DNA from: Microterricola viridarii
Lineage (GTDB): Bacteria > Actinomycetota > Actinomycetes > Actinomycetales > Microbacteriaceae
Length of the DNA stretch: 64,000 nt
NCBI RefSeq assembly: GCF_001542775.1
Contig: NZ_CP014145.1
Coordinates: forward strand, 2,790,001 to 2,854,000
Reading direction: 5' to 3'
Shown here: positions 7,759 to 15,771 of the stretch, in pieces
How positions within the stretch are numbered: position 1 is the first letter of the stretch
How the letters are laid out: every line of letters begins with the position of its first letter
Made by a program: the position numbers and the translations under genes
Notes under the pieces: generated by a model
What the model saw: the letters and a program-made list of their open reading frames with translations, nothing else
Databases searched by the model: none
Told to the model about the DNA's origin: nothing

Positions 7759-9015
7759 GTGACCGTTCTCGACGACCATGCCGAAGCGAGTGTGCCGGGC
7801 GTCCAATCCCAGTCGGGGGCCATCGAACTGCGGGGGGTCAGCAAGTTCTATGGCGAGACTCCCGCCGTCAACGATCTGAGCCTCGACATTGCTGCCGGTG
7901 AGTTCATCTCCCTGCTCGGCCCGTCCGGCTGCGGCAAGACGACGACGTTGCGCATGATCGCCGGCTTCGAACACCCGGATGCCGGCGACATCCTGATCTC
8001 CGGCCAGAGCGTGCTCGGCCAGCCGCCGTACCGCCGCAACGTGAACACCGTGTTCCAGGCGTATGCGCTGTTCCCGCACATGAGCATCGCCGAGAACGTG
8101 GCCTACGGCCTGCAGCAGCGGCGCACCCCGAAGGCCGAGATCCGGGAGCGCGTGGCCGAGGCCCTCGACATGGTGCAGATGCGCCGCTTCGCCGACCGCA
8201 AGCCGACGCAGCTCTCCGGCGGCCAACAGCAGCGCATCGCCCTGGCCCGCGCCCTCGTCAACCGGCCGGCCGTGCTGCTGCTGGACGAGCCGCTCGGCGC
8301 CCTCGACCGCCAGCTGCGCGAGGAGATGCAGCTCGAGCTCAAACTGCTGCAGTCCCGACTCGGCATCACGTTCGTCTTCGTCACGCACGACCAGGGCGAG
8401 GCGCTGTCGATGAGCGACCGCATCGCGATCATGCGCGACGGCCACATCGAGCAGCTCGCCGACGCCGACACCATCTACTCCTCACCCGCCACCGCCTACG
8501 TCGCCGGCTTCGTCGGCCAGCAGAACTTCCTCGCCGGCACCATCGTCGGCGATGTGCCGGGGGCCACCACACTGCAGACCCCGCACGGTCTGCTGCGGGC
8601 CGCGCGCACCGCCACCGGCAGCCCGCGGCTTCGCGTCGGCGATGCCGCGCAGGCCGCGGTGCGCCCCGAGTTCGTGCAGATCAGCGCGCGCACGGGCGCA
8701 GCGGATGCCAGCCAGGACGGCGCCAACCGGGTCGCCGGAACCCTGATCGGTGTCTCCCACCTGGGTGAGACCATGCAGTACCTGGTGCAGCTCGGCGGGG
8801 CGCACGGAGCGGGCACGCAGAGTGTGCTCGCCCGCCGGCCCACCCCCGAGGCACCGCGGCTCTCGGTCGGCGACACCGTCTGGTGCTCGTGGACGCCGGA
8901 ATCCGTGATCATCTTCGCCGCCGACGACGAGCTGCCGGCCACGGCACACGTCGACCCACCCACCCTCTCATCAGCATCCGCCACCCCCGAATCCCCCATC
9001 GAGGAGCACTCATGA
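7759..9015 (+). CDS. potA: Polyamine-type ABC importer, ATP-binding subunit
   Basis: Nucleotide-binding subunit powering uptake, probably of putrescine/spermidine-like amines; 418 residues. Walker A GPSGCGKTTTLRMIAG, signature [16 protein letters not shown], Walker B VLLLDEPLGALD, and the H-loop FVFVTHDQGEALSMSDR are followed by a C-terminal TOBE region (about 280-400), as in PotA. A GTG at 7759 with GGAGG 5 nt upstream is preferred over the ATG at 7726, which has no ribosome site. The stop overlaps the next start (ATGA), so the operon is translationally coupled. Confidence 0.9.
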   Translation: MTVLDDHAEASVPGVQSQSGAIELRGVSKFYGETPAVNDLSLDIAAGEFISLLGPSGCGKTTTLRMIAGFEHPDAGDILISGQSVLGQPPYRRNVNTVFQAYALFPHMSIAENVAYGLQQRRTPKAEIRERVAEALDMVQMRRFADRKPTQLSGGQQQRIALARALVNRPAVLLLDEPLGALDRQLREEMQLELKLLQSRLGITFVFVTHDQGEALSMSDRIAIMRDGHIEQLADADTIYSSPATAYVAGFVGQQNFLAGTIVGDVPGATTLQTPHGLLRAARTATGSPRLRVGDAAQAAVRPEFVQISARTGAADASQDGANRVAGTLIGVSHLGETMQYLVQLGGAHGAGTQSVLARRPTPEAPRLSVGDTVWCSWTPESVIIFAADDELPATAHVDPPTLSSASATPESPIEEHS

Positions 9016-10199
9016 CCGCCGAACGTTCACCGCTGCGCATCCTCGCCAGCTCGTCCGCTGCGCCGATCATCGCGCGCGAGCTCAGCCGCCGTCGCTTCCT
9101 CAGCTTCGCCGCCGCGGCGGGCGGCACCCTGTTCCTGGCAGCCTGCAGCAGCCCGGGCTCCAACGCTGGGTCCAGCGCGCAAGCCTCGGGCGGTCCGCTG
9201 GAGGACAAGCTCTCCATCTACACCTGGGGCGACTACGACGCCCCGTCCGTGCTCGAGGACTTCACCTCGGCGCTCGGGCCGGCCGTCACCCTGGACTCCT
9301 TCGCTTCCAACGAGGAGATGATCTCCAAGCTGGTCGCGGCCAAGGGCACCAGCGGCTACGACATCATCGTGCCGACCGGGCCGTTCATCCCGCAGATGGT
9401 CGAGAACGGGCTGCTCACCAAGCTCAACCCCGAGCTGATCCCGAACATCAAGCACATGGACCCGGCCTTCCTCGGCCAGGACTGGGACCCGAACAACGAG
9501 TACACGATCTGCAAGGCGTGGGGCACGACCGGCTTCGTCTACGACAAGACCGTCATCACGCGCGAGCTCACCAGCTGGGACGACTTCATCGACGCCGCTC
9601 AGAACGAGGCCAGCGGTAAGACCTCGGTGCTGGATGACCCAGCGCCGCTCGCCGGCATCTACTTCTGGTCGAACGGCATCGACTGGATGACGACCGACCC
9701 GGCCGAGCTCGACGCCTGCGAGAATTTCCTCGTCAACGAGCTCGCCCCGCACGTCACCGCCTTCGACTCCTACCCGGGCGGGGCCGCCATCCCGCAGGCC
9801 AGCCACGTACTGATGCAGGTGTGGAACGGTGACGCCCGGATCGGCATCCAGGAGAGCCCGGATCCCGAGCGCTGGCAGTGGGTGCTCGGCGCACCGGACA
9901 CCGAGCTGTGGATGGACAACTGGGCCATCGCGGCGGGCGCCCCGCACCCGGAGGCCGCGCACGCCTTCATCAACTTCGTGTTGACCCCGGAGAACTCGCT
10001 CTCCGAGCTGGACTACATCGGCTACCACACGGGAGCGACCGACATCCAGCCCGCCGCCGAGGCGGCCGGGATCGAGATGCTCGACCTCGTCTTCTTCTCG
10101 CCGGAGCAGATCGCCACCATGCACACCGGCAAGGTCACCGAGGCTCAGCAGCGCATCGTCGACATCTGGAACAACACCAAGGCCGCAGCAGGCGCTTGA
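9012..10199 (+). CDS. potD: Polyamine-type ABC importer, substrate-binding lipoprotein
   Basis: Extracytoplasmic binding protein of the PotD/PotF class, 395 residues. The N-terminus has a twin-arginine-like motif (SRRRFLSF, residues 25-32) before a hydrophobic stretch and lipobox LAAC (Cys45), so it is probably exported by Tat and lipid-anchored. The mature start LSIYTWGDYDAPSVLEDFTS is typical of polyamine-binding proteins (YxWxDY). Start and stop both overlap neighbours, marking a tight operon. Exact ligand is inferred from family only. Confidence 0.88.
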   Translation: MTAERSPLRILASSSAAPIIARELSRRRFLSFAAAAGGTLFLAACSSPGSNAGSSAQASGGPLEDKLSIYTWGDYDAPSVLEDFTSALGPAVTLDSFASNEEMISKLVAAKGTSGYDIIVPTGPFIPQMVENGLLTKLNPELIPNIKHMDPAFLGQDWDPNNEYTICKAWGTTGFVYDKTVITRELTSWDDFIDAAQNEASGKTSVLDDPAPLAGIYFWSNGIDWMTTDPAELDACENFLVNELAPHVTAFDSYPGGAAIPQASHVLMQVWNGDARIGIQESPDPERWQWVLGAPDTELWMDNWAIAAGAPHPEAAHAFINFVLTPENSLSELDYIGYHTGATDIQPAAEAAGIEMLDLVFFSPEQIATMHTGKVTEAQQRIVDIWNNTKAAAGA

Positions 10200-11104
10200 T
10201 GGCGAGCCCCTCCGCCCCGCGCCGGCTGCCGGCGCCACTCCTGGCCTTCCCCGCGTGGGCCTGGCTGCTGTTCTTCTTCGTCGCGCCCGTCGGCATGGTG
10301 CTCTGGTTCAGCTTCGGCTACAAACCGGGCATCTTCGGCACGCACGCCAACGATGTGCTCTCCTTCGACCGCTACATCGAGGCGCTCTCGCCTACCTTCT
10401 TCGCCACCTTCGTGAACACGCTCTGGGTCGGCCTGGCCGGCACGGCGCTCTGTCTCGTGATCGGAGCCCCGGTCGCCTACTGGATGGCCGTCAAGGCGCC
10501 GATGAACCGCCGCGGACTGCTGCTGGCGCTCGTGATGGTCCCCTTCTGGACCAACTTCCTGGTGCGCACCATCGGCTGGCAGGTGATCCTCGCGCCGGAG
10601 GGCTGGCTGTCCACACTGCTGCAAGCGGTCGGGCTGCAGGAGGGGCCGCTCGAGCTGCTCTACACGCGCACCGCCGTGCTTATCGGCGTCGTCTACAACT
10701 ACCTGCCGCTGATGATCCTGCCGTTGTTCGTTGCCTTCGACCGGGTCGGCGGCCCCCTGCGTGAGGCCAGCAAGGATCTGGGCGCGAACCGCATCCGCAC
10801 GTTCACCCAGATCACCGTGCCCCTCGCCCAGCCCGGCATCGTTGCCGGTGTGCTGCTGGTCTTCATCCCGCTGATGGGCGACTACATCACCGCCACAGTG
10901 CTCGGCGGCGCCAAGGGCAACATGATCGGCCAGCTGGTGGCCAGCCAGTTCCAGACCGCGCAGAACTGGGCCCTGGGCTCGGCGATGGCCGTGCTGCTGA
11001 TCCTGGTGATCGCGCTCAGCGTCGCCGCCGGCGCCGTGCTGCTCTGGCTCATCACCTGGCCGTTCCGTTCCCGTCGACGACTGGTGTTGGGAGAAGCGTC
11101 ATGA
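10199..11104 (+). CDS. potB: Polyamine-type ABC importer, permease 1
   Basis: Integral membrane permease, 301 residues, about six helices. The EAA loop is seen at LREASKDLGANRIRTFTQIT, which contacts the ATPase. The start overlaps the binding-protein stop by one base (TGATG). The stop overlaps the next start as ATGA. PotB class by position and sequence. Confidence 0.9.
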   Translation: MASPSAPRRLPAPLLAFPAWAWLLFFFVAPVGMVLWFSFGYKPGIFGTHANDVLSFDRYIEALSPTFFATFVNTLWVGLAGTALCLVIGAPVAYWMAVKAPMNRRGLLLALVMVPFWTNFLVRTIGWQVILAPEGWLSTLLQAVGLQEGPLELLYTRTAVLIGVVYNYLPLMILPLFVAFDRVGGPLREASKDLGANRIRTFTQITVPLAQPGIVAGVLLVFIPLMGDYITATVLGGAKGNMIGQLVASQFQTAQNWALGSAMAVLLILVIALSVAAGAVLLWLITWPFRSRRRLVLGEAS

Positions 11105-12027
11105 CCGACCTCCAGGCGAAAACCGAGCTCCATGCGACGCGGGCCGTGGCGGTCGCTGCAGGTGAGCGCCCGCCCAAGAGGCACCGCACCCGCCGTTCCG
11201 CCGCAGACATCAGTCTCACGGTGTGGAGCGTGCTCGTCTTCCTCTTCCTGTTCGCCCCGATCATCGTGATCATCGCGTACTCCTTCAATGTGGGCCGGCT
11301 TCTCGTCTCCTGGGACCACTTCGGATTCGAGTCGTTCGGGGCGATCGTGACCAAGCCGGCGATCCGGGAGGCCGTGCTGCTCTCGATCCGCACCGGCCTG
11401 ATCGCCGCGGTGCTGGCGACCGCGCTCGGCACACTGGCGGGCATCGCGATGGCACGGCGCCCCGGCAAGTGGGTGTTCTGGTTCATCGGGCTGCTGCTGC
11501 TCGTCTCGGTGACGCCAGAGATCGTCGACGCCGTTGCCCTGCTGCCCTGGCTCGTCTTCCTCGGCCAGGACCTCGGACTCGGCATCTTCAGCGATGGTGT
11601 CGTGCGCCTAGTCATCGGCCACTCGTTGTTCTCGACGGCGATCGTCGCCTACATTGTGCGGGCCAGGCTCGTCGGGCTGGACGCGCAGTTGGAGGAGGCA
11701 TCCGCCGACCTCTATGCACCGCCGCTGCGCACCTTCTGGCGGGTCACCCTGCCGTTGGCGCTGCCGGCCGTGCTCGCCGGCGGGCTGCTCTCGTTCACAC
11801 TGAGCCTCGACAACACGATCGTCGCGGCGTTCGTGCAGGTCTCCGGCACCACGCCTTGGCCGGTGTACGTGCTGAGCGCGTTGCGTAGCGGGCTCCGGCC
11901 CGAGATCGCGGCGGTGTCGACGATCATGCTCGTGCTCACGCTGTTCGCCCTCGCCATGGTCGCCGTCGTACTGCGCCGGGCCGGCGACTCCGCCACCCAG
12001 ATCGCACGCACCATGGCGGGCAGCTAG
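11101..12027 (+). CDS. potC: Polyamine-type ABC importer, permease 2
   Basis: Second permease, 308 residues, with a cytoplasmic N-terminal tail (about 35 residues) and about six helices. The EAA loop is at LEEASADLYAPPLRTFWRVT. It pairs with the preceding permease to form the translocation channel, PotC class. The next gene (amidohydrolase) starts 57 nt downstream on the same strand with its own ribosome site. Confidence 0.9.
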   Translation: MTDLQAKTELHATRAVAVAAGERPPKRHRTRRSAADISLTVWSVLVFLFLFAPIIVIIAYSFNVGRLLVSWDHFGFESFGAIVTKPAIREAVLLSIRTGLIAAVLATALGTLAGIAMARRPGKWVFWFIGLLLLVSVTPEIVDAVALLPWLVFLGQDLGLGIFSDGVVRLVIGHSLFSTAIVAYIVRARLVGLDAQLEEASADLYAPPLRTFWRVTLPLALPAVLAGGLLSFTLSLDNTIVAAFVQVSGTTPWPVYVLSALRSGLRPEIAAVSTIMLVLTLFALAMVAVVLRRAGDSATQIARTMAGS

Positions 12028-12084
12028 CGCCCCACCCGCCGGACGAGTCGCCGGGCACAGAACGGCAAACCCGAAGGAGTAGAA

Positions 12085-13737
12085 ATGACCTCAACCGACG
12101 CCGACCTGGTCTTCTCCGGAGGCACCGTCTTCACCGCCAACACCGTGCGCTCCACGGCGAGCGCCGTCGCGGTGCGCGGCGGGCGCATCATCGCCGTCGG
12201 GCACGAGGAGGTGCGCGAGCTGATCGGCCCGCACACCGAGCTCGTGAACCTGGCGGGACGCCTGCTCGTGCCCGGCTTCCAAGACGCCCACGTGCACCCG
12301 GTTTGGGGCGGGCTCGACCTGATGCGGTGCAACCTGGCGGATGCCAACACGCGCACCGAGTACCGCTCGCTCATCGCAGAACACGCCCGCAACAACCCCG
12401 ACACCGAATGGGTCCTGGGCGGTGGCTGGAGCATGTCGATGTTCCCTGGCGGTACCCCGCTGGCATCCGACCTGGACGACATCGTCGGCGACCGGCCGGC
12501 CTTCCTGGTCAATCGCGACGGCCACGGCGCCTGGGTCAGCTCGCGCGCCCTGCAGCTGGCCGGCATCGACCGCAACACCCCTGACCCGGCCGATGGCCGC
12601 ATCGAACGGCTCGCCGACGGGTCGCCGTCCGGCACCCTGCACGAGGGCGCGATGGCCCTGGTGAACAGGCTGCTTCCGCCGGTGGGAACCGCGGGCATGC
12701 GTGAGGCGCTGCTCACCGGGCAGCGCTATCTGCACTCGCACGGCGTGACGGCCTGGCAGGATGCCATCGTCGGCAGCTACGGCGACGCCGACGACCCGGC
12801 GCCGAGCTACCTCGCGGCTGCCCGCTCCGGCGAGCTCACCGGCCGCGTCGTCGGCGCACTCTGGTGGGACCGCAGCCGCGGGCTGGAGCAGATCGACGAG
12901 CTGGTGGCCCGGCGGGCCGAACTGCACTCCGGGCGCTTCGTCGCGACCAGCGTCAAGGTGATGCAGGACGGCGTCGCCGAGAACTTCACGGCCTCCATGC
13001 TGGAGCCCTACGGTGACGGCCACGGGCACCCGAGCGACAACTCCGGGATCAGCTTCGTGCCGCCGGAGATCTTGAACGAAGCCGTCCCGCTGCTCGACGA
13101 GCTCGGCTTCCAGATGCACTTCCACGCCATCGGCGACCGTGCCGTGCGGGAGTGTCTGGATGCCGTCGCCGTCGCCATCGAGCGCAACGGGCGGGGCGAC
13201 AACCGGCACCACATCGCGCACCTGCAGGTCGTGCACCCTGACGACGTGCCACGCTTCCGTGAGCTTGGCGTCGCCGCGAACATGCAGTCGCTCTGGGCGA
13301 CGCTGGAGCCGCAGATGGTCGACCTCACGCTGCCGTTCCTCGGCACGGCGCGCTCCGCGTGGCAGTACCCGTTCGGCGACCTGCTGCGCTCCGGCGCCGT
13401 GCTGGCCGCCGGCAGCGACTGGTCCGTGTCGACGCCGAACCCGCTCGCCGCCATCCACACGGCGGTGAACCGCCAGGCGGCTCCCGGCTACGAGGAGGGC
13501 GACTACGAGCCGTTCCTGCCCGAGCAGGCCATCGACTTGGCCAGCTCGCTCACCGCGTACACGGCCGGCTCCGCCTGGATCAACCATCTGGAGGACGTCA
13601 CCGGCACGATCGAGGTCGGCAAGTTCGCCGACCTCGCCGTGCTGAGCCGCGACCCCTTCGCCGGCCCCAAGGAGGAGATCGGTCTCACCACGGTCGAGCA
13701 GACGTTCATCGACGGCGAGCGCGTCTTCGGCGTCTAG
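12085..13737 (+). CDS. YtcJ-like metal-dependent amidohydrolase
   Basis: Predicted zinc hydrolase of the Amidohydro_3/YtcJ group acting on an amide or related C-N bond; 550 residues. The metal-binding motif is DAHVHP (about residues 70-75); the barrel includes FHAIGDRAVREC, HHIAHLQ and the metal/catalytic Asp in AAGSDWSVSTPNP. Start supported by GAAGGAG about 6 nt upstream. As the last gene of the polyamine-type importer operon it probably processes the imported compound or a derivative. A second, distinct YtcJ protein is linked to a different importer at 26.6-28.2 kb. Confidence 0.85.
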   Translation: MTSTDADLVFSGGTVFTANTVRSTASAVAVRGGRIIAVGHEEVRELIGPHTELVNLAGRLLVPGFQDAHVHPVWGGLDLMRCNLADANTRTEYRSLIAEHARNNPDTEWVLGGGWSMSMFPGGTPLASDLDDIVGDRPAFLVNRDGHGAWVSSRALQLAGIDRNTPDPADGRIERLADGSPSGTLHEGAMALVNRLLPPVGTAGMREALLTGQRYLHSHGVTAWQDAIVGSYGDADDPAPSYLAAARSGELTGRVVGALWWDRSRGLEQIDELVARRAELHSGRFVATSVKVMQDGVAENFTASMLEPYGDGHGHPSDNSGISFVPPEILNEAVPLLDELGFQMHFHAIGDRAVRECLDAVAVAIERNGRGDNRHHIAHLQVVHPDDVPRFRELGVAANMQSLWATLEPQMVDLTLPFLGTARSAWQYPFGDLLRSGAVLAAGSDWSVSTPNPLAAIHTAVNRQAAPGYEEGDYEPFLPEQAIDLASSLTAYTAGSAWINHLEDVTGTIEVGKFADLAVLSRDPFAGPKEEIGLTTVEQTFIDGERVFGV

Positions 13738-13770
13738 CCGCCGCCTCCACTGGCGCGCGGGTACGCCCCG

Positions 13771-13938
13771 CCTCCCGTTGGCTCCCCGGCTTCGGGCGCT
13801 GCGCTGCTCGTTCCTCGCGGCGCGGCCCCCTCAAGCCGACGTGCACACTCCCGTTGGCTCGAGGGAACGCCAGTCACCCGACCCGCGCTGCCCTGCCCCT
13901 CCCGTTGGCTCGAGGGAGCGCCAGCGACCGAAGCCAAC
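13771..13938. repeat. Element C cluster (three copies)
   Basis: Three starts of CCCGTTGGCTCGAGGGAGCG or a variant occur at about 13773, 13850 and 13901. The last is complete and ends with CGACCGAAGCCAAC, so the unit is an imperfect palindrome (TTGGCT...AGCCAA). The same element occurs at 15697 and 53729. This cluster fills most of the gap between the amidohydrolase and the RamB-like gene. Confidence 0.75.
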
Positions 13939-13953
13939 ACCCGCCACCGACGA

Positions 13954-13981
13954 AAACAGAAGTTCCCGCATTCTTCTGTTT
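13954..13981. promoter_or_regulatory. Inverted-repeat operator upstream of ramB-like gene
   Basis: AAACAGAAG-N10-CTTCTGTTT is a perfect 9-bp inverted repeat at 13954-13962 and 13973-13981, with half-sites 19 bp apart. It is AT-rich against the surroundings and ends 33 bp before the regulator's ATG, so it probably overlaps the promoter. Best read as an autoregulatory or XRE-type binding site. No ribosome binding site precedes the ATG, so the transcript may be leaderless. Confidence 0.65.
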
Positions 13982-14014
13982 GCGGCATCCGCGGGCCCGT
14001 GACAACATCGGTGC

Positions 14015-15490
14015 ATGATCACCGCCGATCGCACCACCGATGAGCCCACGGATGCCGATACCGACGTCGACGCGCTCACGCTCGGCCGCCGCATCCGGCA
14101 GCGCCGCGCCGCCCTCGGCATGACCCTCGAACAGCTGGCCGCCGCCATCGAACGCGCCCCCAGCCAGGTCTCGACGATCGAGAACGGCAAACGGGAACCG
14201 CGGCTCTCCATGCTCCGCACCATCGCGCTGGCCCTGGACACCAGCGTCGAAGAGCTGCTGCGCGCCGACGCCCCCAGCCCACGCGCCGCACTGGAGATCG
14301 CCGTCGAGCGGGCCCAGCGCGGACCCGTCTTCGGGGCGCTCGGGCTGCCCGCGTTCCGCGTCGGCAAAGGCCACAGCGACCAGACCTTGCAGACGATCCT
14401 GACCCTGCACAACGAGATCGACCGGCTGCACCGCGAGCGCGCCGCCACCCCGGAGGAGGCCCGGCGGGCCAACGCCGAGCTGCGGGCAACGATGCGCGCC
14501 CGCGACAACTACTTCGCCGAGTTGGAGAGCGCGGCATCAACCCTGCTGGCCGCTGTCGGGCACACCGGCGGCCCCGTCTCGCAGCAGATGGTCGCCGACA
14601 TGGCCAGCCACCTCGGTTACTCGCTGCACTACGTCGGCGACCTGCCGCACTCGACCCGCTCCGTCACCGACAAGCGCAACGGCCGGGTCTACCTGCCGAC
14701 CGCCCAGTCGGCCTCCCGGGACTCCCGCTCACCCATCCTGCAGGCCCTGGCCAGCCACGTGCTCGGCCACGAGGAGCCGCGAAATTACGCGGATTTTCTG
14801 CGGCAGCGCATCGAAACCAACTATCTGACCGCGGCGACTCTGCTGCCGGAGCAGGCCACGGTCCGCTTCCTCAACGAGGCCAAGAACCTGCGCCGCATCT
14901 CGATGGAGGAGCTGCGCGACGCCTTCGCCGTGTCGTATGAGACGGCAGCGCACCGCTTCACGAACCTGGCCACCGCTCGCCTGGACATCCCCGTGCACTT
15001 CATGAAGGTGCACGAGTCGGGCACCATCATCAAGGCCTATGAGAACGACGCGGTGCGCTTCCCGAGCGACGCGCTCGGCGCCGTCGAGGGCACCATCGTC
15101 TGCCGCAACTGGACGGCGCGCACCGTGTTCGACGTCGAGGACCGGTTCAGTCCCTGGTACCAGTACACCGACACCCCCAGCGGCACGTTCTGGTGTACCT
15201 CCCGCATCGAGAAGGCGAAGGAGGGCGAGTACTCGGTGAGCGTCGGAGTGCCGTTCGCGCACGTCAAGTGGTTCCGCGGCCGGGAGAGCACGCACCGGGC
15301 GGTGTCGCGCTGCCCCGACGAGTCGTGCTGCCGCCGCGCGCCGTCCGCGCTGGCCGAGCGCTGGGCCGAGCAGTCCTGGCCGGCCGCCCGCACGCCGACG
15401 AGCCTGTTGGCGGCGTTGCCGACGGGCAGCTACCCCGGCGTCGACCAGACCGAAGTGTTCCAGTTCCTCGAGGCGCACGCACCCCGCTAG
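14015..15490 (+). CDS. ramB: RamB/ScfR-type transcriptional regulator
   Basis: Short-chain-fatty-acid-type regulator; family members control acetate and glyoxylate-shunt genes in actinobacteria. 491 residues: an XRE helix-turn-helix at about 28-85 (RRIRQRRAALGMTLEQLAAA, then QVSTIENGKREPRLSML), a middle ImmA/IrrE-like region (about 200-310), and a C-terminal ScfR/DUF2083 region with conserved Cys residues (CRNWTARTVFD, GTFWCTSR, SRCPDESCCRR). The gene lies about 6.5 kb from aceA-aceB, which is its likely target; that link is inferred from family role and proximity. Confidence 0.88.
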   Translation: MITADRTTDEPTDADTDVDALTLGRRIRQRRAALGMTLEQLAAAIERAPSQVSTIENGKREPRLSMLRTIALALDTSVEELLRADAPSPRAALEIAVERAQRGPVFGALGLPAFRVGKGHSDQTLQTILTLHNEIDRLHRERAATPEEARRANAELRATMRARDNYFAELESAASTLLAAVGHTGGPVSQQMVADMASHLGYSLHYVGDLPHSTRSVTDKRNGRVYLPTAQSASRDSRSPILQALASHVLGHEEPRNYADFLRQRIETNYLTAATLLPEQATVRFLNEAKNLRRISMEELRDAFAVSYETAAHRFTNLATARLDIPVHFMKVHESGTIIKAYENDAVRFPSDALGAVEGTIVCRNWTARTVFDVEDRFSPWYQYTDTPSGTFWCTSRIEKAKEGEYSVSVGVPFAHVKWFRGRESTHRAVSRCPDESCCRRAPSALAERWAEQSWPAARTPTSLLAALPTGSYPGVDQTEVFQFLEAHAPR

Positions 15491-15525
15491 GACGGTTGCC
15501 CTCCCCCGCTCAGGCTGTTGTCCCG

Positions 15526-15755
15526 CCCCCGCTGGGGCAATGCCCCCCTCCCCCGCTGGGGCAATGCCCCTCCCCCCGCTGGTCGAGTAGCGAGGAACGA
15601 GCGTATCGAGACCTCGCACGAGGCTCGGCTTCCCCCGGGAAACCGGGCCTCGATACGGCCCCGGCGGGCCTGCGCGACCCACGACGGAATGCGGCATTGG
15701 CTTCGGTCGCTGGCGACCCCTCGAGCCAACGGGTGGGGTTTCGACAGGCTCAACC
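15526..15755. repeat. Mosaic of elements B, C and A plus 22-bp tandem units
   Basis: About 230 bp of noncoding mosaic. Two 22-bp units containing CCCCGCTGGGGCAATGCCC (about 15526-15570) are followed by element B, starting GGTCGAGTAGCG and ending GCGTATCGAGACC (15581-15613), and an inverted element B relative (about 15648-15681). Element C follows (15697-15733, TTGGCTTCGGTCGCTGGCGA), then element A (GTTTCGACAGGCTCAACC, 15738-15755). It lies between the convergent RamB-like gene and helicase. Confidence 0.75.
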
Positions 15756-15771
15756 AACAGGAGGTTGACCG

